DNA of 64,000 bases from Rheinheimera pleomorphica (GCF_011634895.1 NZ_SIRR01000031.1:303932-367931); one strand, 5' to 3'. Counted from the stretch's first letter, positions 44,127-55,300 are shown. The notes: generated by a model from the letters alone, not told the origin. Made by a program: numbers and translations.

Positions 44127-45242
44127 TTATTCCTGGCTGGCAGTGCGCTGATAGCTGCCATCTAAAATAGCCTGCCACCAGCTAGGGTTATCTAAATACC
44201 ACTGTACGGTTTTACGCAAGCCGCTTTCAAAGCTTTCCTCTGGCACCCAGCCCAGCTCGCGCTGAATTTTGCCAGCATCAATCGCATAGCGCACATCATG
44301 GCCTGGCCGGTCTTCAACGAAAGTGATTAAACTTTCGTAACATTGACTGTAGGGGCGCATCATTGCGCCCGGCTGTTGAGTATTGAATGGGACACCACGC
44401 TTATGCATCGGCGCTAACTCGTCCAAGATGCTACAGATAGTTTTCACCACCTCGATATTCTGCATTTCGTTGTGGCCGCCAATATTATAGGTTTCACCTA
44501 CTGCGCCTTGCGTTGCCACTTTAACCAGGGCGCGGGCATGGTCTTCAACATACAGCCAGTCGCGTATTTGCTTGCCATCGCCATATACCGGCAACGGCTT
44601 GCCCGCTAAAGCGTTTAAAATCATGAGCGGGATCAGCTTTTCCGGGAAGTGATAAGGGCCATAGTTATTTGAGCAGTTGGTCACAACCGTTGGCAAACCA
44701 AAGGTGCGTAGCCAGGCACGTACTAAATGATCCGAGCCGGCCTTACTGGCTGAATACGGGCTGCTCGGTGCATAAGGTGTGCTTTCAGTAAATAGGTCGT
44801 CGGTGCCATGTAAATCGCCATACACTTCATCGGTAGAAATATGATGAAAACGAAACGCCGCCTTTTTATCACCATAAAGGCCTGCCCAATAAGCCCGGGC
44901 AGCCTCTAATAAGGTGTAGGTGCCAACGATATTGGTCTGAATAAAATCACCCGGGCCGTTAATCGAACGGTCAACATGGCTTTCAGCCGCTAAGTGCATC
45001 ACCACATCAGGCTGGTACTTAGCAAAAAGTGCCGCCATAGCCGGCGCATCACAAATATCAGCCTGCTCAAACTGATAACGCGTCGATCCTGCCACGCTTT
45101 TAAGTGAATGCAAATTACCGGCATAGGTCAACTTGTCAACATTGACCACCTTATACTCAGTGTCATTAATGAGATGCCGCACCACGGCCGAGCCGATAAA
45201 ACCGGCACCGCCGGTGATTAAAAAAACCTTTTGTAAAAGCAT
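44127..45242 (-). CDS. rfbB: dTDP-glucose 4,6-dehydratase
   Basis: RfbB (RmlB) dehydrates dTDP-glucose, the second step of rhamnose synthesis. The 371-residue protein has [50 protein letters not shown] with catalytic Tyr and Lys, and [22 protein letters not shown]. It is longer than usual because of an insertion between DELAP and YESLITF: the region (about 298-320) includes the sequence [12 protein letters not shown], encoded by a copy of the dispersed palindrome at 44348-44371. The start is the ATG at 45242; a TTG at 45254 is less likely. Confidence 0.95.
   Translation of the reverse strand: MLLQKVFLITGGAGFIGSAVVRHLINDTEYKVVNVDKLTYAGNLHSLKSVAGSTRYQFEQADICDAPAMAALFAKYQPDVVMHLAAESHVDRSINGPGDFIQTNIVGTYTLLEAARAYWAGLYGDKKAAFRFHHISTDEVYGDLHGTDDLFTESTPYAPSSPYSASKAGSDHLVRAWLRTFGLPTVVTNCSNNYGPYHFPEKLIPLMILNALAGKPLPVYGDGKQIRDWLYVEDHARALVKVATQGAVGETYNIGGHNEMQNIEVVKTICSILDELAPMHKRGVPFNTQQPGAMMRPYSQCYESLITFVEDRPGHDVRYAIDAGKIQRELGWVPEESFESGLRKTVQWYLDNPSWWQAILDGSYQRTASQE
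44348..44371 (-). repeat. dispersed palindrome inserted in frame in rfbB
   Basis: The sequence at 44353-44370 is gggcgcatcattgcgccc, with perfect 7-bp arms and a tcat loop, and it is preceded by gta (44349-44351), as in the intergenic copies. It lies within the rfbB coding sequence and preserves the frame; on the coding strand it gives Gly-Ala-Met-Met-Arg-Pro-Tyr. Confidence 0.85.
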
Positions 45243-45346
45243 GGTATTGTTCAATTTTTCACGCCAAAATTACTCATAGTCATAGGGTTAGCTCTGTTGT
45301 CGCTTATATATCGCCCAAGCCGTTGCGCTAATGCTTCGGTGCCAGC

Positions 45347-46300
45347 TCAATAACGCAACAAGCTAAACAATACAGGTCGACTGAGTAGTGACGAGCCGGG
45401 AATATCGAAACGGTTTATAACCTTGCCACTGGACTTTTCAATTTCCAGAATATGCGATGGCGGCATTAACGGGTTATCCTTTTTGCGATCCTGAAACTGA
45501 CTACATCCCAGGTAAACCTTATCTGCAGTAATATACAGCCCACGGCACCAGAATTTATTGTTGTCACTTACTATATGTGACAAATCAATAATCCTGAAAT
45601 CAGCACCTTCAAAATCTTCCACAGCATAAATATCGGTGTACACTCTTAACCTGTATGCCGACGTTTCGGTGATCCAAAATTCATTATTCCAGAATACCCC
45701 ATCATGAGGCCGCTCCAGGTCGTCAATCACCAGCTTACCAGACTCTTTGTGTAATACCGCACCTCGTCCTGTAGCGTTAAGATTACCCAAGGTTAAAAAT
45801 GTTTCGCCAAACGCTTGGGCTATATGATTAAAATGACATAAATCCGGCGCTGCAGCATCACGTTTGGTAACAAGCTGCAGCACACTGTCAGACATTTCCC
45901 ACAGAAACTGACGTTGCAAAAACCTGCCATCCAACGAAATCATATCCAGCGCATCCATATAGGAATTCGCCACCAGCAGAACCTGCTTGTTCTGGTCAAA
46001 AAAGACAGTATGCAAATCGGCGTTCGCCGCCCGGCCCATTAGCCATTCCGGAAGTTGCAGCTGCCATAATAAGGTGAAGTCCCAATCAGTATTAGTCTGC
46101 ACCACACGGTACGCTTTGACCGAGAAAGAATTACAAACATAGATAACATCGTTAACGATACAGCCACCGCGAAAACCGCTACGATTAAAGCGCAGCTGTT
46201 CTTCTAGAGGGTAGTCTGTCAGTTGCTGGTTTTCGGTATCTAATGTGATAAAGCCCTGAGTATTATTTACACGAGAGTCAACTGGCAGCAAAAACTTCAT
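45347..46300 (-). CDS. beta-propeller-like hypothetical protein
   Basis: The 317-residue protein has repeated strand patterns (QGFITLDTENQQLTDY, GGCIVNDVIYVCNSFSVKAYRV, DLHTVFFDQNKQVLLVANSYMDALDMISLDG) and conserved aromatic/Asp residues such as DLCHFNHIAQAFGETFLTLGNLN and NNKFWCRGLYITADKVYLGCSQ, which suggest a beta-propeller. I do not recognise a specific family with confidence. It has no signal peptide. The ATG at 46300 follows aaggg. It sits between the rhamnose operon and the sulfate operon on the same strand and could belong to either. Confidence 0.7.
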   Translation of the reverse strand: MKFLLPVDSRVNNTQGFITLDTENQQLTDYPLEEQLRFNRSGFRGGCIVNDVIYVCNSFSVKAYRVVQTNTDWDFTLLWQLQLPEWLMGRAANADLHTVFFDQNKQVLLVANSYMDALDMISLDGRFLQRQFLWEMSDSVLQLVTKRDAAAPDLCHFNHIAQAFGETFLTLGNLNATGRGAVLHKESGKLVIDDLERPHDGVFWNNEFWITETSAYRLRVYTDIYAVEDFEGADFRIIDLSHIVSDNNKFWCRGLYITADKVYLGCSQFQDRKKDNPLMPPSHILEIEKSSGKVINRFDIPGSSLLSRPVLFSLLRY

Positions 46301-46326
46301 AAACACCCTTAGTCGAATTTGTAACG

Positions 46327-47298
46327 CTAACTGTAAAACCGAACCGCACAGTCAATAAAGCGTGCAAGCTCTGACGGCGCTAAGGCATTGACCCCAGCCG
46401 CGCCTTCACGGCCGCCGCCGGTCGGAAACTGGCTACAGATATCGGCGGCGCCGCGTGGGTTATTCTTCGGTGCCCGTAAGCTAATGGTTAAACTGCCATC
46501 GGCATTACTGCTGGCGATGACCACGGCTTTATCCGGGTTTTCTGCCGCCAGGATATTACCGTAACTGCCACTGATACGTGCCGCCCAGGGCGCATTGTCC
46601 AGTTGCACCGCCAGCACCGCAGCATCGTCGCGCAGCGGCTGGCAAGCCCGGGCCTTAGCTAAATCAGCGTCATAGCCAGCTTTTAGTACAGCAAAAGGCG
46701 ACTGTGCATCGGCAATCACCGCAAAAGGCGTGTCGTATGTCATTAACTGCTGATACAAGGCCGCAGGCGCAAAGTGTAAATCGGCTTCGCAGGCGCCATA
46801 GCCGTTGTAGTTAACCAACATACCCAGCTGCTTTAACTGCGCTTGTTGCTCACCCGTCAAGCCCAGCTGCTGCGCCAGCGCTATAGCCGGTTTATCCAAA
46901 CCATCACCAAACGCCGCAGTCACTGCCCACAGCGGCTGGGCATTGTCTAAATACTGGTTAATCAGTAACGCAGTACACACTGTCGGCGCTGTATCAATCA
47001 GCGCAGTCAGTTTAGGATGCGAAAATACGCTTTTCGCCTGATGGTGATCACAATAAAACACCGAATCTGAAAGCGCTAACAGCGGCTGTAGTGCCGTGTT
47101 ATTTTTATCAAATGAAATATCCAGCACCGTTATCGCCGCACCCCGGGCCTGCTCAGCACTAATTTGCTTTACCAGGCTGATGTCGCGCTTTACTCCGGTT
47201 ATCAGGACTTGTTGCTCTGCTTCGACAGGCTTAACTTTACGCAGCTGAATAAGCGAAAAAATGCCGTCGGCATCGCCGTTAAAAACATCAATATGCAT
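46327..47298 (-). CDS. DHH/DHHA1-type phosphoesterase
   Basis: The 323-residue protein has the DHH-family metal motifs in order: FNGDADGIFSL (first Asp pair), VLDISFDKNN, CDHHQ (the DHH motif) and a DHHA1-like tail with ADICSQFPTGGGREGAAG. The family includes nano-RNases and 3',5'-pAp phosphatases such as NrnA. The neighbours are cysC, cysN and cysD; clearing pAp produced after PAPS reduction is therefore plausible, but no experiment supports it here. The ATG at 47298 was chosen. It is 5 bases from the end of cysC. Confidence 0.82.
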   Translation of the reverse strand: MHIDVFNGDADGIFSLIQLRKVKPVEAEQQVLITGVKRDISLVKQISAEQARGAAITVLDISFDKNNTALQPLLALSDSVFYCDHHQAKSVFSHPKLTALIDTAPTVCTALLINQYLDNAQPLWAVTAAFGDGLDKPAIALAQQLGLTGEQQAQLKQLGMLVNYNGYGACEADLHFAPAALYQQLMTYDTPFAVIADAQSPFAVLKAGYDADLAKARACQPLRDDAAVLAVQLDNAPWAARISGSYGNILAAENPDKAVVIASSNADGSLTISLRAPKNNPRGAADICSQFPTGGGREGAAGVNALAPSELARFIDCAVRFYS

Positions 47299-47303
47299 TG
47301 TTT

Positions 47304-47939
47304 TTACTCCATATCCAGCGCACAAATGATCTGCCGTTGCTCCAGATAAGTAAGCACCTGTGCTGCGGCGCCGGCAATAGTCAGCTCGGTCGTTTTAAGG
47401 TGCAGCTCGGGCTTTTGGGGCGCTTCATAAGGTGAGCTGATGCCGGTAAAGTGCTTAATTTCCCCGGCCCGGGCTTTTTGGTACAAACCTTTGGGATCAC
47501 GTTTTTCGCACTCTGCCAGCGGGGTATCAATAAAGACTTCAATAAAATGTGGGCCAATCAATGCACGGGCCTGTGCCCGGTCGGCAATAAAAGGCGAAAT
47601 AAACGCCGTGCCGACAATCAAACCGGCATCCAGCATCAGACGGCTGACTTCGCTAATACGGCGGATATTCTCTACCCGGGCCGCATCATCAAAGCCCAGA
47701 TCCCGGTTTAAGCCATGGCGCACATTGTCGCCGTCCAGCAAATAGGTATGGCAGCCGCGTTCAAACAACAGCCGGTCTACCGCGTTGGCAATGGTTGACT
47801 TACCCGAGCCCGATAAGCCGGTGTACCACAGCACGCAGGGGTTATGGCCATGCATGGCTCGGCGCTCTGCCGCTGTTACGGCAGCATTATGCCAGACGAT
47901 ATTGTTACTGTTTATTGCACTGTCAATTACATTAGCCAC
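47304..47939 (-). CDS. cysC: adenylylsulfate kinase
   Basis: CysC phosphorylates adenosine 5'-phosphosulfate (APS) to PAPS. The 211-residue protein has the P-loop YTGLSGSGKSTIANAV, LLDGDNVRHGLNRDLGFDDAARVENIRR and TALISPF-like GTAFISPFIADR with the FIEVFIDTPLAECEKRDPKGLYQKAR region, all characteristic. The start is a GTG at 47939, which matches the N-terminal length of E. coli CysC (VWH near residue 15). It follows the SLC13 gene by 17 bases. Confidence 0.95.
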   Translation of the reverse strand: MANVIDSAINSNNIVWHNAAVTAAERRAMHGHNPCVLWYTGLSGSGKSTIANAVDRLLFERGCHTYLLDGDNVRHGLNRDLGFDDAARVENIRRISEVSRLMLDAGLIVGTAFISPFIADRAQARALIGPHFIEVFIDTPLAECEKRDPKGLYQKARAGEIKHFTGISSPYEAPQKPELHLKTTELTIAGAAAQVLTYLEQRQIICALDME

Positions 47940-47956
47940 TAGGTAAAGCCCTGAAG

Positions 47957-49684
47957 TTAAAACGGAAATACTAACGGTATCAGCAAGATACTCAGCACGA
48001 TATAGCTAAGCGCCACCGGCGTTCCCACCAGCAAAAAGTGCTTTAAGCGATAATTGCCAGCGTTAAATACCATTAAGTTAGTCTGATAGCCATAAGGTGT
48101 AATAAAGCTGGCCGAGGCGGCAAAGGCAACAGCCATCACCATCGGCATCACATCCACCCCCAAACCCTGCGCCATACTGTAAGCAATAGGAAACATTAAG
48201 GCGGCAGCGGCATTATTGGTAATCAGCTCAGTCAGCAAATAGGTGAGCAAAAATATGCCGATAAAGGTCAGCATCGGCGCCTGGCCGGCCAGCGCATCGG
48301 CGGCAAAGTTGCTTATTACCTGCGCCAGCCCGCTATTGCTCATCGCGGTGGCAATGCTTAACGCACTGCCGACTATCAGCCAAATTTCAATCGGGAAGCG
48401 GCGTTTAATCTCATTTACCGTTAAACAACCGCTAAACAGCAGTGCCGCCAGAAAAAATATCGCGCTTTGCAACAATGTCACACCGGTTATCACACTGGCG
48501 CCAATCATCAGACCAAAGCCCCACCAGGTCAGCTTTTCCCGCCAACCGCTGAGCATATTGTCTGGTGTTATGCCGGAGAGGACATAAAAGTTTTTACTGA
48601 TATTATGCCGGCTGGCAAAATCGGCGCCGGTGGCCAGCAGTAAAAAGTCGCCCGCCTTTAACTGCAGCTCACCCAGTTTACCACTTACCCGCTCACCGTC
48701 ACGCCTTACCGCCACCACGGCGGCATCAAAGCGGGCCCGAAAACCACTACTTTTTAAGCTTTTACCGCTTAACACCGACTCTTCTTTAATAATCACTTCG
48801 GTCAATGTCTGGGTGGCCAGGCCATTATCATCGGCAAACAAACTAATACCGGCAAACTGCTTTAGCACATTCACCTTATGCACATTGCCGGTAAAAATAA
48901 GTTTATCGCCACGGCGCAGCACATCGTATCGCGCTACCGGCCGGATCAGTTCATTGCCGCGCACGATCTCCGCCAGAAACAGCTCGTCTAAATGCCTAAG
49001 CCCTGCCTGCTCTACCGTTTGGCCAATCAGCGGCGAATCGTCAGACAGCTTGGCTTCAAGAAAATACTCGGTTACCTGTGCTTTGCTACTGTGCTCACTG
49101 GGTAAAAAACGCGTCATCAGCACCAGCACCACACTGCCACCGCTTAGCACCCCCAGCCCTATCAGCGTAAAGTCAAAAAAGCCAAAGCCGCTATGGCCGG
49201 TTTCGGTAAGCATAGAGTGCACAATCAGGTTAGTCGAGGTGCCAATCAAGGTAAGAGTGCCGCCCATAATGGCGGCATACGACAGCGGAATAAGCAGTTT
49301 AGACGGCGCCACCTTGGCATTGCTTAATACCGCGTTTAACATGGCCGCCACCACCGCAGTGTTATTCAGCACTGACGACGCCAGTGCTGAAAAGCCAACA
49401 GTGCGCCACACCGAGCCGGTTACCGACGCGGTAAACAAATAGCGCGCTAAACGCCTGAGTAAGCTGGTTTTTTCCAGTGCATAGGATATCAGCACCAGCA
49501 GCACCAGGGTTACCAGGCCCTCATTGGCACTGTTACGCAATACATCGGCAGTGCTGACCAGGCCGCCCGCCAACAGGCATAGCAGCATAGCCCCAAATAC
49601 GGCCGCCGAGTGCTGCGAAAAGCGCAGCAGCAACAGCAGCAGCACTGCCAGTAATACCAGCAGCGCCAAAGCGGACACTGTCAT
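47957..49684 (-). CDS. SLC13-type sulfate permease with RCK_C domains
   Basis: The 575-residue protein has N- and C-terminal membrane halves (many helices) flanking two soluble RCK_C/TrkA-C domains (about residues 205-370). SLC13-family features include TASVTGSVWRTVGFSALASSVLNNTAVVAAML, STNLIVHSML and NNAAAALMFPIAYS. In related bacteria this protein between cysN and cysC acts as a sodium- or proton-coupled sulfate transporter, an inference from position. It starts 2 bases after the cysN stop. Confidence 0.87.
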   Translation of the reverse strand: MTVSALALLVLLAVLLLLLLRFSQHSAAVFGAMLLCLLAGGLVSTADVLRNSANEGLVTLVLLVLISYALEKTSLLRRLARYLFTASVTGSVWRTVGFSALASSVLNNTAVVAAMLNAVLSNAKVAPSKLLIPLSYAAIMGGTLTLIGTSTNLIVHSMLTETGHSGFGFFDFTLIGLGVLSGGSVVLVLMTRFLPSEHSSKAQVTEYFLEAKLSDDSPLIGQTVEQAGLRHLDELFLAEIVRGNELIRPVARYDVLRRGDKLIFTGNVHKVNVLKQFAGISLFADDNGLATQTLTEVIIKEESVLSGKSLKSSGFRARFDAAVVAVRRDGERVSGKLGELQLKAGDFLLLATGADFASRHNISKNFYVLSGITPDNMLSGWREKLTWWGFGLMIGASVITGVTLLQSAIFFLAALLFSGCLTVNEIKRRFPIEIWLIVGSALSIATAMSNSGLAQVISNFAADALAGQAPMLTFIGIFLLTYLLTELITNNAAAALMFPIAYSMAQGLGVDVMPMVMAVAFAASASFITPYGYQTNLMVFNAGNYRLKHFLLVGTPVALSYIVLSILLIPLVFPF

Positions 49685-49686
49685 GC

Positions 49687-51096
49687 TCAGCCTTTGTCTG
49701 ACAATTCAGGAAAATGCTTACGCAGCAGCATAATCAAGTCATGCTCAAAGGCCGACAAGCCGCTAATTTCCTGCTCTGGCTCGCTGCTCGCCACTAAGGC
49801 CGCATCAACCATGCCAGCACCTACGGTTAAGTTACTCAGGCGGTCAATTACAATAAAAGCGCCGGTCTGCTTGTTCTTTAAATACGCATCAAAGGCCAGG
49901 TTTTCCGTCAGGCTAATATCGACCAGACCAATTTCATTTAATGCCAGCACGTCGGCCTCTTTCTCAGCCAGCGTATTCACATCAATACGATGATGCAGTT
50001 TTTCTATCTCGCCGGTGGTCGTTTTGCAGGCAAACTTAATATAGTACTGGCGCTCTGGCTTCATCGGGCTGTCATGCATCCAAATCAGCTTGGCACGCAG
50101 CCGTGACGACACATGTGGCAGCGCATCTTTTTTCACCAGCATATTGCCGCGGCTGATATCTACTTCATCATTCAGCGTAATCGTCACGGCCTGGCCGGCA
50201 AAAGCGTCGGTTAACTCACCATCAAAGCTAATCAGCTGCTTAACGGTACTGACCACACCTGAGGGCAATACCCGCACCGCGTCCCCCACAGCAACACTGC
50301 CCGAGGCAACCGTGCCCTGAAAGCCACGAAAATCGGAATTGGGCCGGCTAACCAGCTGCACCGGGAAACGAAAATCATCGTTGGCCACCTGAGGCGTAAT
50401 ATCAATGCTTTCTAAATACTGCATTAACGTCGAACCACGGAACCAGCTTAGCTTTTCACTGGCGTTAACCACGTTATCGCCTTCCAGTGCCGATATCGGC
50501 ACAAAGCGGATATCCGGAATATCCAGCGCCCCGGCCAGTTTTAAGTAATCTTCCTGTATTTCTTTGTAGCGCGTTTGCGAGTAGTCAACCAAATCCATTT
50601 TATTAATGGCGACTATCACATGCTTAATACCCAGCAAAGAGCAAATAAAGCTGTGGCGCCGGGTTTGCGTTTGCACACCTTTGCGCGCATCCACCAATAT
50701 AATGGCTAAATCACAGGTTGAGGCACCGGTGGCCATATTGCGGGTGTACTGCTCATGGCCCGGTGTGTCGGCAATAATAAATTTACGCTTATCGGTTGAA
50801 AAATAACGGTAGGCGACATCAATAGTAATGCCCTGCTCGCGCTCAGATTGTAAGCCATCGACCAGCAGTGCCAAATCGACCTTATTGCCCTGAGTGCCCA
50901 CTTTTTTGCTGTCTTCGGTAATGGCGGCCAGCTGGTCTTCAAAAATCATTTTACTGTCGTGCAGTAAACGGCCTATTAAGGTGCTTTTACCGTCATCGAC
51001 ACTGCCGCAGGTAATAAAGCGCAGCAGCTGCTTGTTTTCGTGCTGCTTTAAATAGGCCAGAATATCTTGTTCAATTAACTCTGATGCGTGACTCAT
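49687..51096 (-). CDS. cysN: sulfate adenylyltransferase subunit 1
   Basis: CysN is the GTPase subunit of ATP sulfurylase; its GTP hydrolysis drives APS synthesis by CysD. The 469-residue protein has translation-factor GTPase motifs: G1 [11 protein letters not shown]3 [18 protein letters not shown] and G4 NKMDLVDYS, followed by beta-barrel domains. There is no CysC fusion, as cysC is a separate gene. The start overlaps the end of cysD by one base. Confidence 0.97.
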   Translation of the reverse strand: MSHASELIEQDILAYLKQHENKQLLRFITCGSVDDGKSTLIGRLLHDSKMIFEDQLAAITEDSKKVGTQGNKVDLALLVDGLQSEREQGITIDVAYRYFSTDKRKFIIADTPGHEQYTRNMATGASTCDLAIILVDARKGVQTQTRRHSFICSLLGIKHVIVAINKMDLVDYSQTRYKEIQEDYLKLAGALDIPDIRFVPISALEGDNVVNASEKLSWFRGSTLMQYLESIDITPQVANDDFRFPVQLVSRPNSDFRGFQGTVASGSVAVGDAVRVLPSGVVSTVKQLISFDGELTDAFAGQAVTITLNDEVDISRGNMLVKKDALPHVSSRLRAKLIWMHDSPMKPERQYYIKFACKTTTGEIEKLHHRIDVNTLAEKEADVLALNEIGLVDISLTENLAFDAYLKNKQTGAFIVIDRLSNLTVGAGMVDAALVASSEPEQEISGLSAFEHDLIMLLRKHFPELSDKG

Positions 51097-52007
51097 TAGA
51101 AATACCCCTCCATTTTCTTCTTCTCCATCGAGCCACTGCTGTCGTGGTCAATCACCCTACCCTGACGCTCTGAGGTTTTGGTCAGCAACATTTCCTGAAT
51201 AATCTCTGGCAAAGTGGCCGCTGTAGATTCCACCGCGCCGGTCAGTGGATAACAGCCAAGGGTGCGAAAACGCACATGCTTAAGCTCGGGTTTTTCGCCG
51301 TCTTTTAACGGCATCCGCTCATCATCAACCATAATCAGGGTGCCATCGCGCTCTACCACCGGCCGCGGCTTGGCAAAATACAAATCCGGAATTTCAATAT
51401 TCTCTAAATAGATATATTGCCAGATATCCAGCTCAGTCCAGTTCGACAGCGGAAACACGCGGATACTTTCACCCTTATCGACGCGCCCATTATAGATATT
51501 CCACAGCTCCGGCCGCTGGTTTTTCGGGTCCCAGCGGTGGTGCCGGTCACGAAAAGAGTACACCCGCTCTTTAGCACGGGATTTTTCCTCGTCACGGCGG
51601 GCGCCACCAAAGGCGGCGTCAAATTTATATTTATCCAGCGCCTGTTTTAAGCTCTGGGTTTTCATAATATCGGTGTGCTTGGCACTACCATGGCTAAAAG
51701 GGCCGACGTTCATCGCCAGGCCTTCCGGGTTAATATGCACCAGCAAGTCTAAATCATGCTTTTTCGCCATGGCGTCGCGAAAGGCAATCATCTCTTTAAA
51801 TTTCCAGGTAGTGTCTACATGCAGCAGCGGAAACGGAATTTTGCCCGGGTAAAACGCCTTACGCGCCAGGTGCAGTAACACGGAAGAGTCCTTACCAACC
51901 GAGTACAGCATTACCGGGTTTTCAAACTCGGCCGCCACTTCGCGGAAGATCTGGATCGATTCGTTCTCAAGGGCTTTAAGATGGGTAAAAGCCGGTTGTG
52001 TTTTCAT
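51096..52007 (-). CDS. cysD: sulfate adenylyltransferase subunit 2
   Basis: CysD is the catalytic PP-loop subunit of ATP sulfurylase, forming APS from ATP and sulfate. The 303-residue protein has [22 protein letters not shown] (PP-loop, SGGKDS variant), [37 protein letters not shown] and the C-terminal [20 protein letters not shown] tail. I chose the ATG at 52007 because aaggg lies six bases upstream; an ATG at 52013 leaves no room for a site. It is the first gene of the sulfate operon, facing away from the LRR protein. Confidence 0.96.
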   Translation of the reverse strand: MKTQPAFTHLKALENESIQIFREVAAEFENPVMLYSVGKDSSVLLHLARKAFYPGKIPFPLLHVDTTWKFKEMIAFRDAMAKKHDLDLLVHINPEGLAMNVGPFSHGSAKHTDIMKTQSLKQALDKYKFDAAFGGARRDEEKSRAKERVYSFRDRHHRWDPKNQRPELWNIYNGRVDKGESIRVFPLSNWTELDIWQYIYLENIEIPDLYFAKPRPVVERDGTLIMVDDERMPLKDGEKPELKHVRFRTLGCYPLTGAVESTAATLPEIIQEMLLTKTSERQGRVIDHDSSGSMEKKKMEGYF

Positions 52008-52370
52008 TGACATCCCTTTTAAAACTATCTGACGGACAGCGCCAGCGCGCTCTTATCACAAGTCGCACTTGCAGTGTTGCAAAGCGCCCTAGTTTAACAA
52101 CAACCTCCGCAGCAGTCGACTGCTACAGCGTTGTCAAAGCGCTAAAGTATTGGCGTTGTCGCCCCCCGGCTTCGTCAGCCAACAGCTGATAACAAGTCAC
52201 ACAATAAAACGGCCGTTATAGTATTCAATTCAATATTTTTATATCAAAAAGCCGCACAGCATATATTTTTCTTTGCAAGTAATACATTTTCTGCTAAAAA
52301 ATGAACAACTAAAATTGTGCCTATTGTCGAAACCGCAATTTTTTTCAAATCAGACTAAGGATGGCTCTCA
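52008..52370. other. 363-bp divergent intergenic region
   Basis: No gene is supported. It separates the divergent cysD and LRR genes and must hold both promoters. The half nearer the LRR gene is markedly AT-rich (about 52210-52340) with several tat/att stretches suitable for -10 boxes; the cysD side is GC-richer and has repeated gcag/cagcg words. A site for a CysB-type regulator could not be picked out by eye. Confidence 0.5.
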
Positions 52371-55300
52371 ATGACGTTAAAACACAGCGCGTTATTATTT
52401 ACTCTGCTCAGCGCCATGCAATTGGCCCATGCAACCCCCAGCTCAGATTCCGACCTGGATCGACACTTGCAACATCGACACTTGCAACTCAGTATCGAAC
52501 GCCAAAGGATGTTGCAGGCGGCCATGCCAGCCAAACCGGCAGCTGATGACCAGTACACCCCGGCTCACACCAAAACGGTTAAACCGCAAACGGCAGCAGA
52601 GCTTCGCACCAACGCAGACTTATTTAACGCATCCGTCAGGCCCGTTATAACAAACGCATCCGCCACTAAAAGCCGCCCTTTGCTGATGCTGTCAGCCTCA
52701 GCCCAGCCGACGTCAAATGCCGTAAACAGCTTCAGCGGCAGCTATTTTTTGTATCACACAGGCCAGGAGCTGTCTTACCTGACTAGGGGCCGGTTGCAAC
52801 TTAATAACACGGACGGGCAAATTTGGTTATCGCATGGCAATGCCACCTTTGATTTACATGTCGATGACGAAGGCTTTCTGATCATGACACTGCAAGAGCC
52901 CTGGTTGCAGTATGAAAGCTACACACACATCGACAACAGCGCTGTGCGTTTACAGCGTTATATGAATAGCATCGAGTTTAAGCCAGAATATCAGGCCGAT
53001 GGCAGTATTGTTTTTAGTGGCGATGTTAATTACACCCACGTTTACCCCGATGGTGAATATGCCGATGAAACCTTCTGGAGCAATGAATCCTATTTGGGTG
53101 TCAATGCCAATAATCAGCTTAACCTGTCTGCCATCTTACCGGTTAATCAGGCGTTTAATTTACCCCTAGTCCAAGACACAACCAATAACGTTAACTATGC
53201 CAACGGCATTGTCATAGCCGCTAACAGTTATAGCCAAAGCGTAAAAGTCGTACTGACAGAAAAAACCAGCCAGAGCGCTAGTGGCAACTGGTCTTATCAG
53301 GTAATCAATAGCGCAGGCGACGTTGAAACTGTCAGCGAAACAGTCAACCTGCTGTTTAATGCCGACGGCTCAGCCAGCTTTAGTGGTCCAAGCGGCCTGA
53401 ACGCACAGGCAAGCGCTTTTAACCGGCCCGGCACGCCACAGCCTCTGCTTAACGTGGTTTACCAAAGGGCGGGCAGCAGTGCCACACAGGCCAGCACCGC
53501 TTATGAAAGTTTGCTTAGCATAAAAAACCCGGCCTATAACCGCAGTGTACCCGGCATTTACCTGTTTAAACAAAATGGTTTGGAACAGGAGTATTTCTGG
53601 CTGGAACTCTATGAAGACGGCACAGGCATCAGCGCCCAAACCCTGGGCGAGCCGGTAAACGGTGTCTACGCCAACATGCAGGTCATCCCCTATTTATGGG
53701 CCGATACCGGCGCAGAACAAGGCACTATTATTGATATGCGCCGCTACCGCTATCGTGTCGCGTCTGGTAAAAACGGCTGGTGTATTCCAGAGCAGTTCTC
53801 ACCATCACCGCAGGCAGACTGCGTATTGTACAGCTCGCGTACTATCGATTTTTATAACAGCGACAGCATAAATGGTCAGCCAATAGTACATACTGAACAC
53901 AGGTACCGTTTTTACGACACCGCCTTTTACCTGGAAGATTTTGAAAAAGATGCACTCAGTTATCTCAATGTAGACAACCGCTACTTTTATGAGTTGCAAC
54001 AACGACCTGTGCCACTGCCCGACATACCAGCCAATGACAACTTTAATAATGCTATTGCGCTTAACGGTGTGCAAGGACAGTTAACCGGTAGCACAATACG
54101 AGCAACCGTAGAACCGGGTGAGCAATGTTACGATTGGTTTTGCGATGGCTCCAGTGTTTGGTATCGCTATACTGCCAGCGCCGACGGCATGCTGGAATTA
54201 AACCTAAGCGCCAGAGAGTACAGTTATATGGCGGCCTTTACCGGCGATAGCCTGGCCAACCTGGTTCAGCAAGGCAGCCGGTATGACACTGGCAATGGTA
54301 TGGAATTGCAGGTTGAGGTGAGTGCCGGCACCACGCTGTACATTGCCGTCAGCGATCCAAACCACACCACTGGTAGCTTTGAATTGCAATGGCAATACAA
54401 CGGCTTTACGCCTATTGCAGAGATACAGTTTGCTGACAATAAACTACGTCAGTGTGTACAGAATAGCGGCTATCAGTATGCGGAACAGCTAACCGCTATT
54501 GACTGTATTGGCGTGAATAACTTAGGCGGAATAGAACACTTTGTTAACCTGCGCTATGTCACCTTTACCGGCGACTATTGGAACAATGATAGCGACAGCC
54601 AGTTAACGGATCTAACACCGCTTACGACGCTTAACAAAGTTGAAGAACTCAGCCTTTACTACCAGAACCTGACAGACGCCATGCTAGCCGCATTAGCGGA
54701 CTTTAAATTCTCTGAAACGTACGACTATCCCTGGCTTAACTTAACCGGCAGCCAGCTGACAGAAGCCTCAATCCCACTGCTGGTTGAGCTGTTAGCTAAC
54801 AAAAATGGCGCTTACCTGTCGATAGAAAGCAACCAGTTTACCCAGCTGGGTGGGCTGGAGCAACTAAGCGGCCTGCGCCAGTTGTATATCGGACGTAACC
54901 CCTTTGCCAATCTGGGGCAAGTTATGACGCTTGTAAGCCAAATGAGCAACCTTAGCTCTTTAGGCTTAAGCGGCTTAAACTTAACATCGCTTAGCGGTTT
55001 AAGCTTACCTGCGGCATTGTATTCATTGGATTTATCGAGCAACCCGATAGAAAATTTAACCTCAGTACTACCTTTTGTTAGTAGCGATAATTTATGGTTT
55101 TTAAACCTTAGCAGTACAGAAATCTCAGATGCATCAGCCCTGGCTGGCCTGAATCTGGCGTACCTGTATCTTGACAACTCCAGACTGACAAACATTGATT
55201 TTGTCGCAAGCTTAGCCAACCTGAACTATTTGGGTATAGGCGGAACCTATGTCAGTAGCGTGCTACCACTGCTCGATGCGCCATCACTTGAAAGCGTATC

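Noticed and set aside
48630..49442. 270-codon frame on the plus strand
   Set aside because: It is the antisense shadow of the SLC13 transporter gene, whose protein has clear family features; the plus-strand product is Ser/Arg/Pro-rich.
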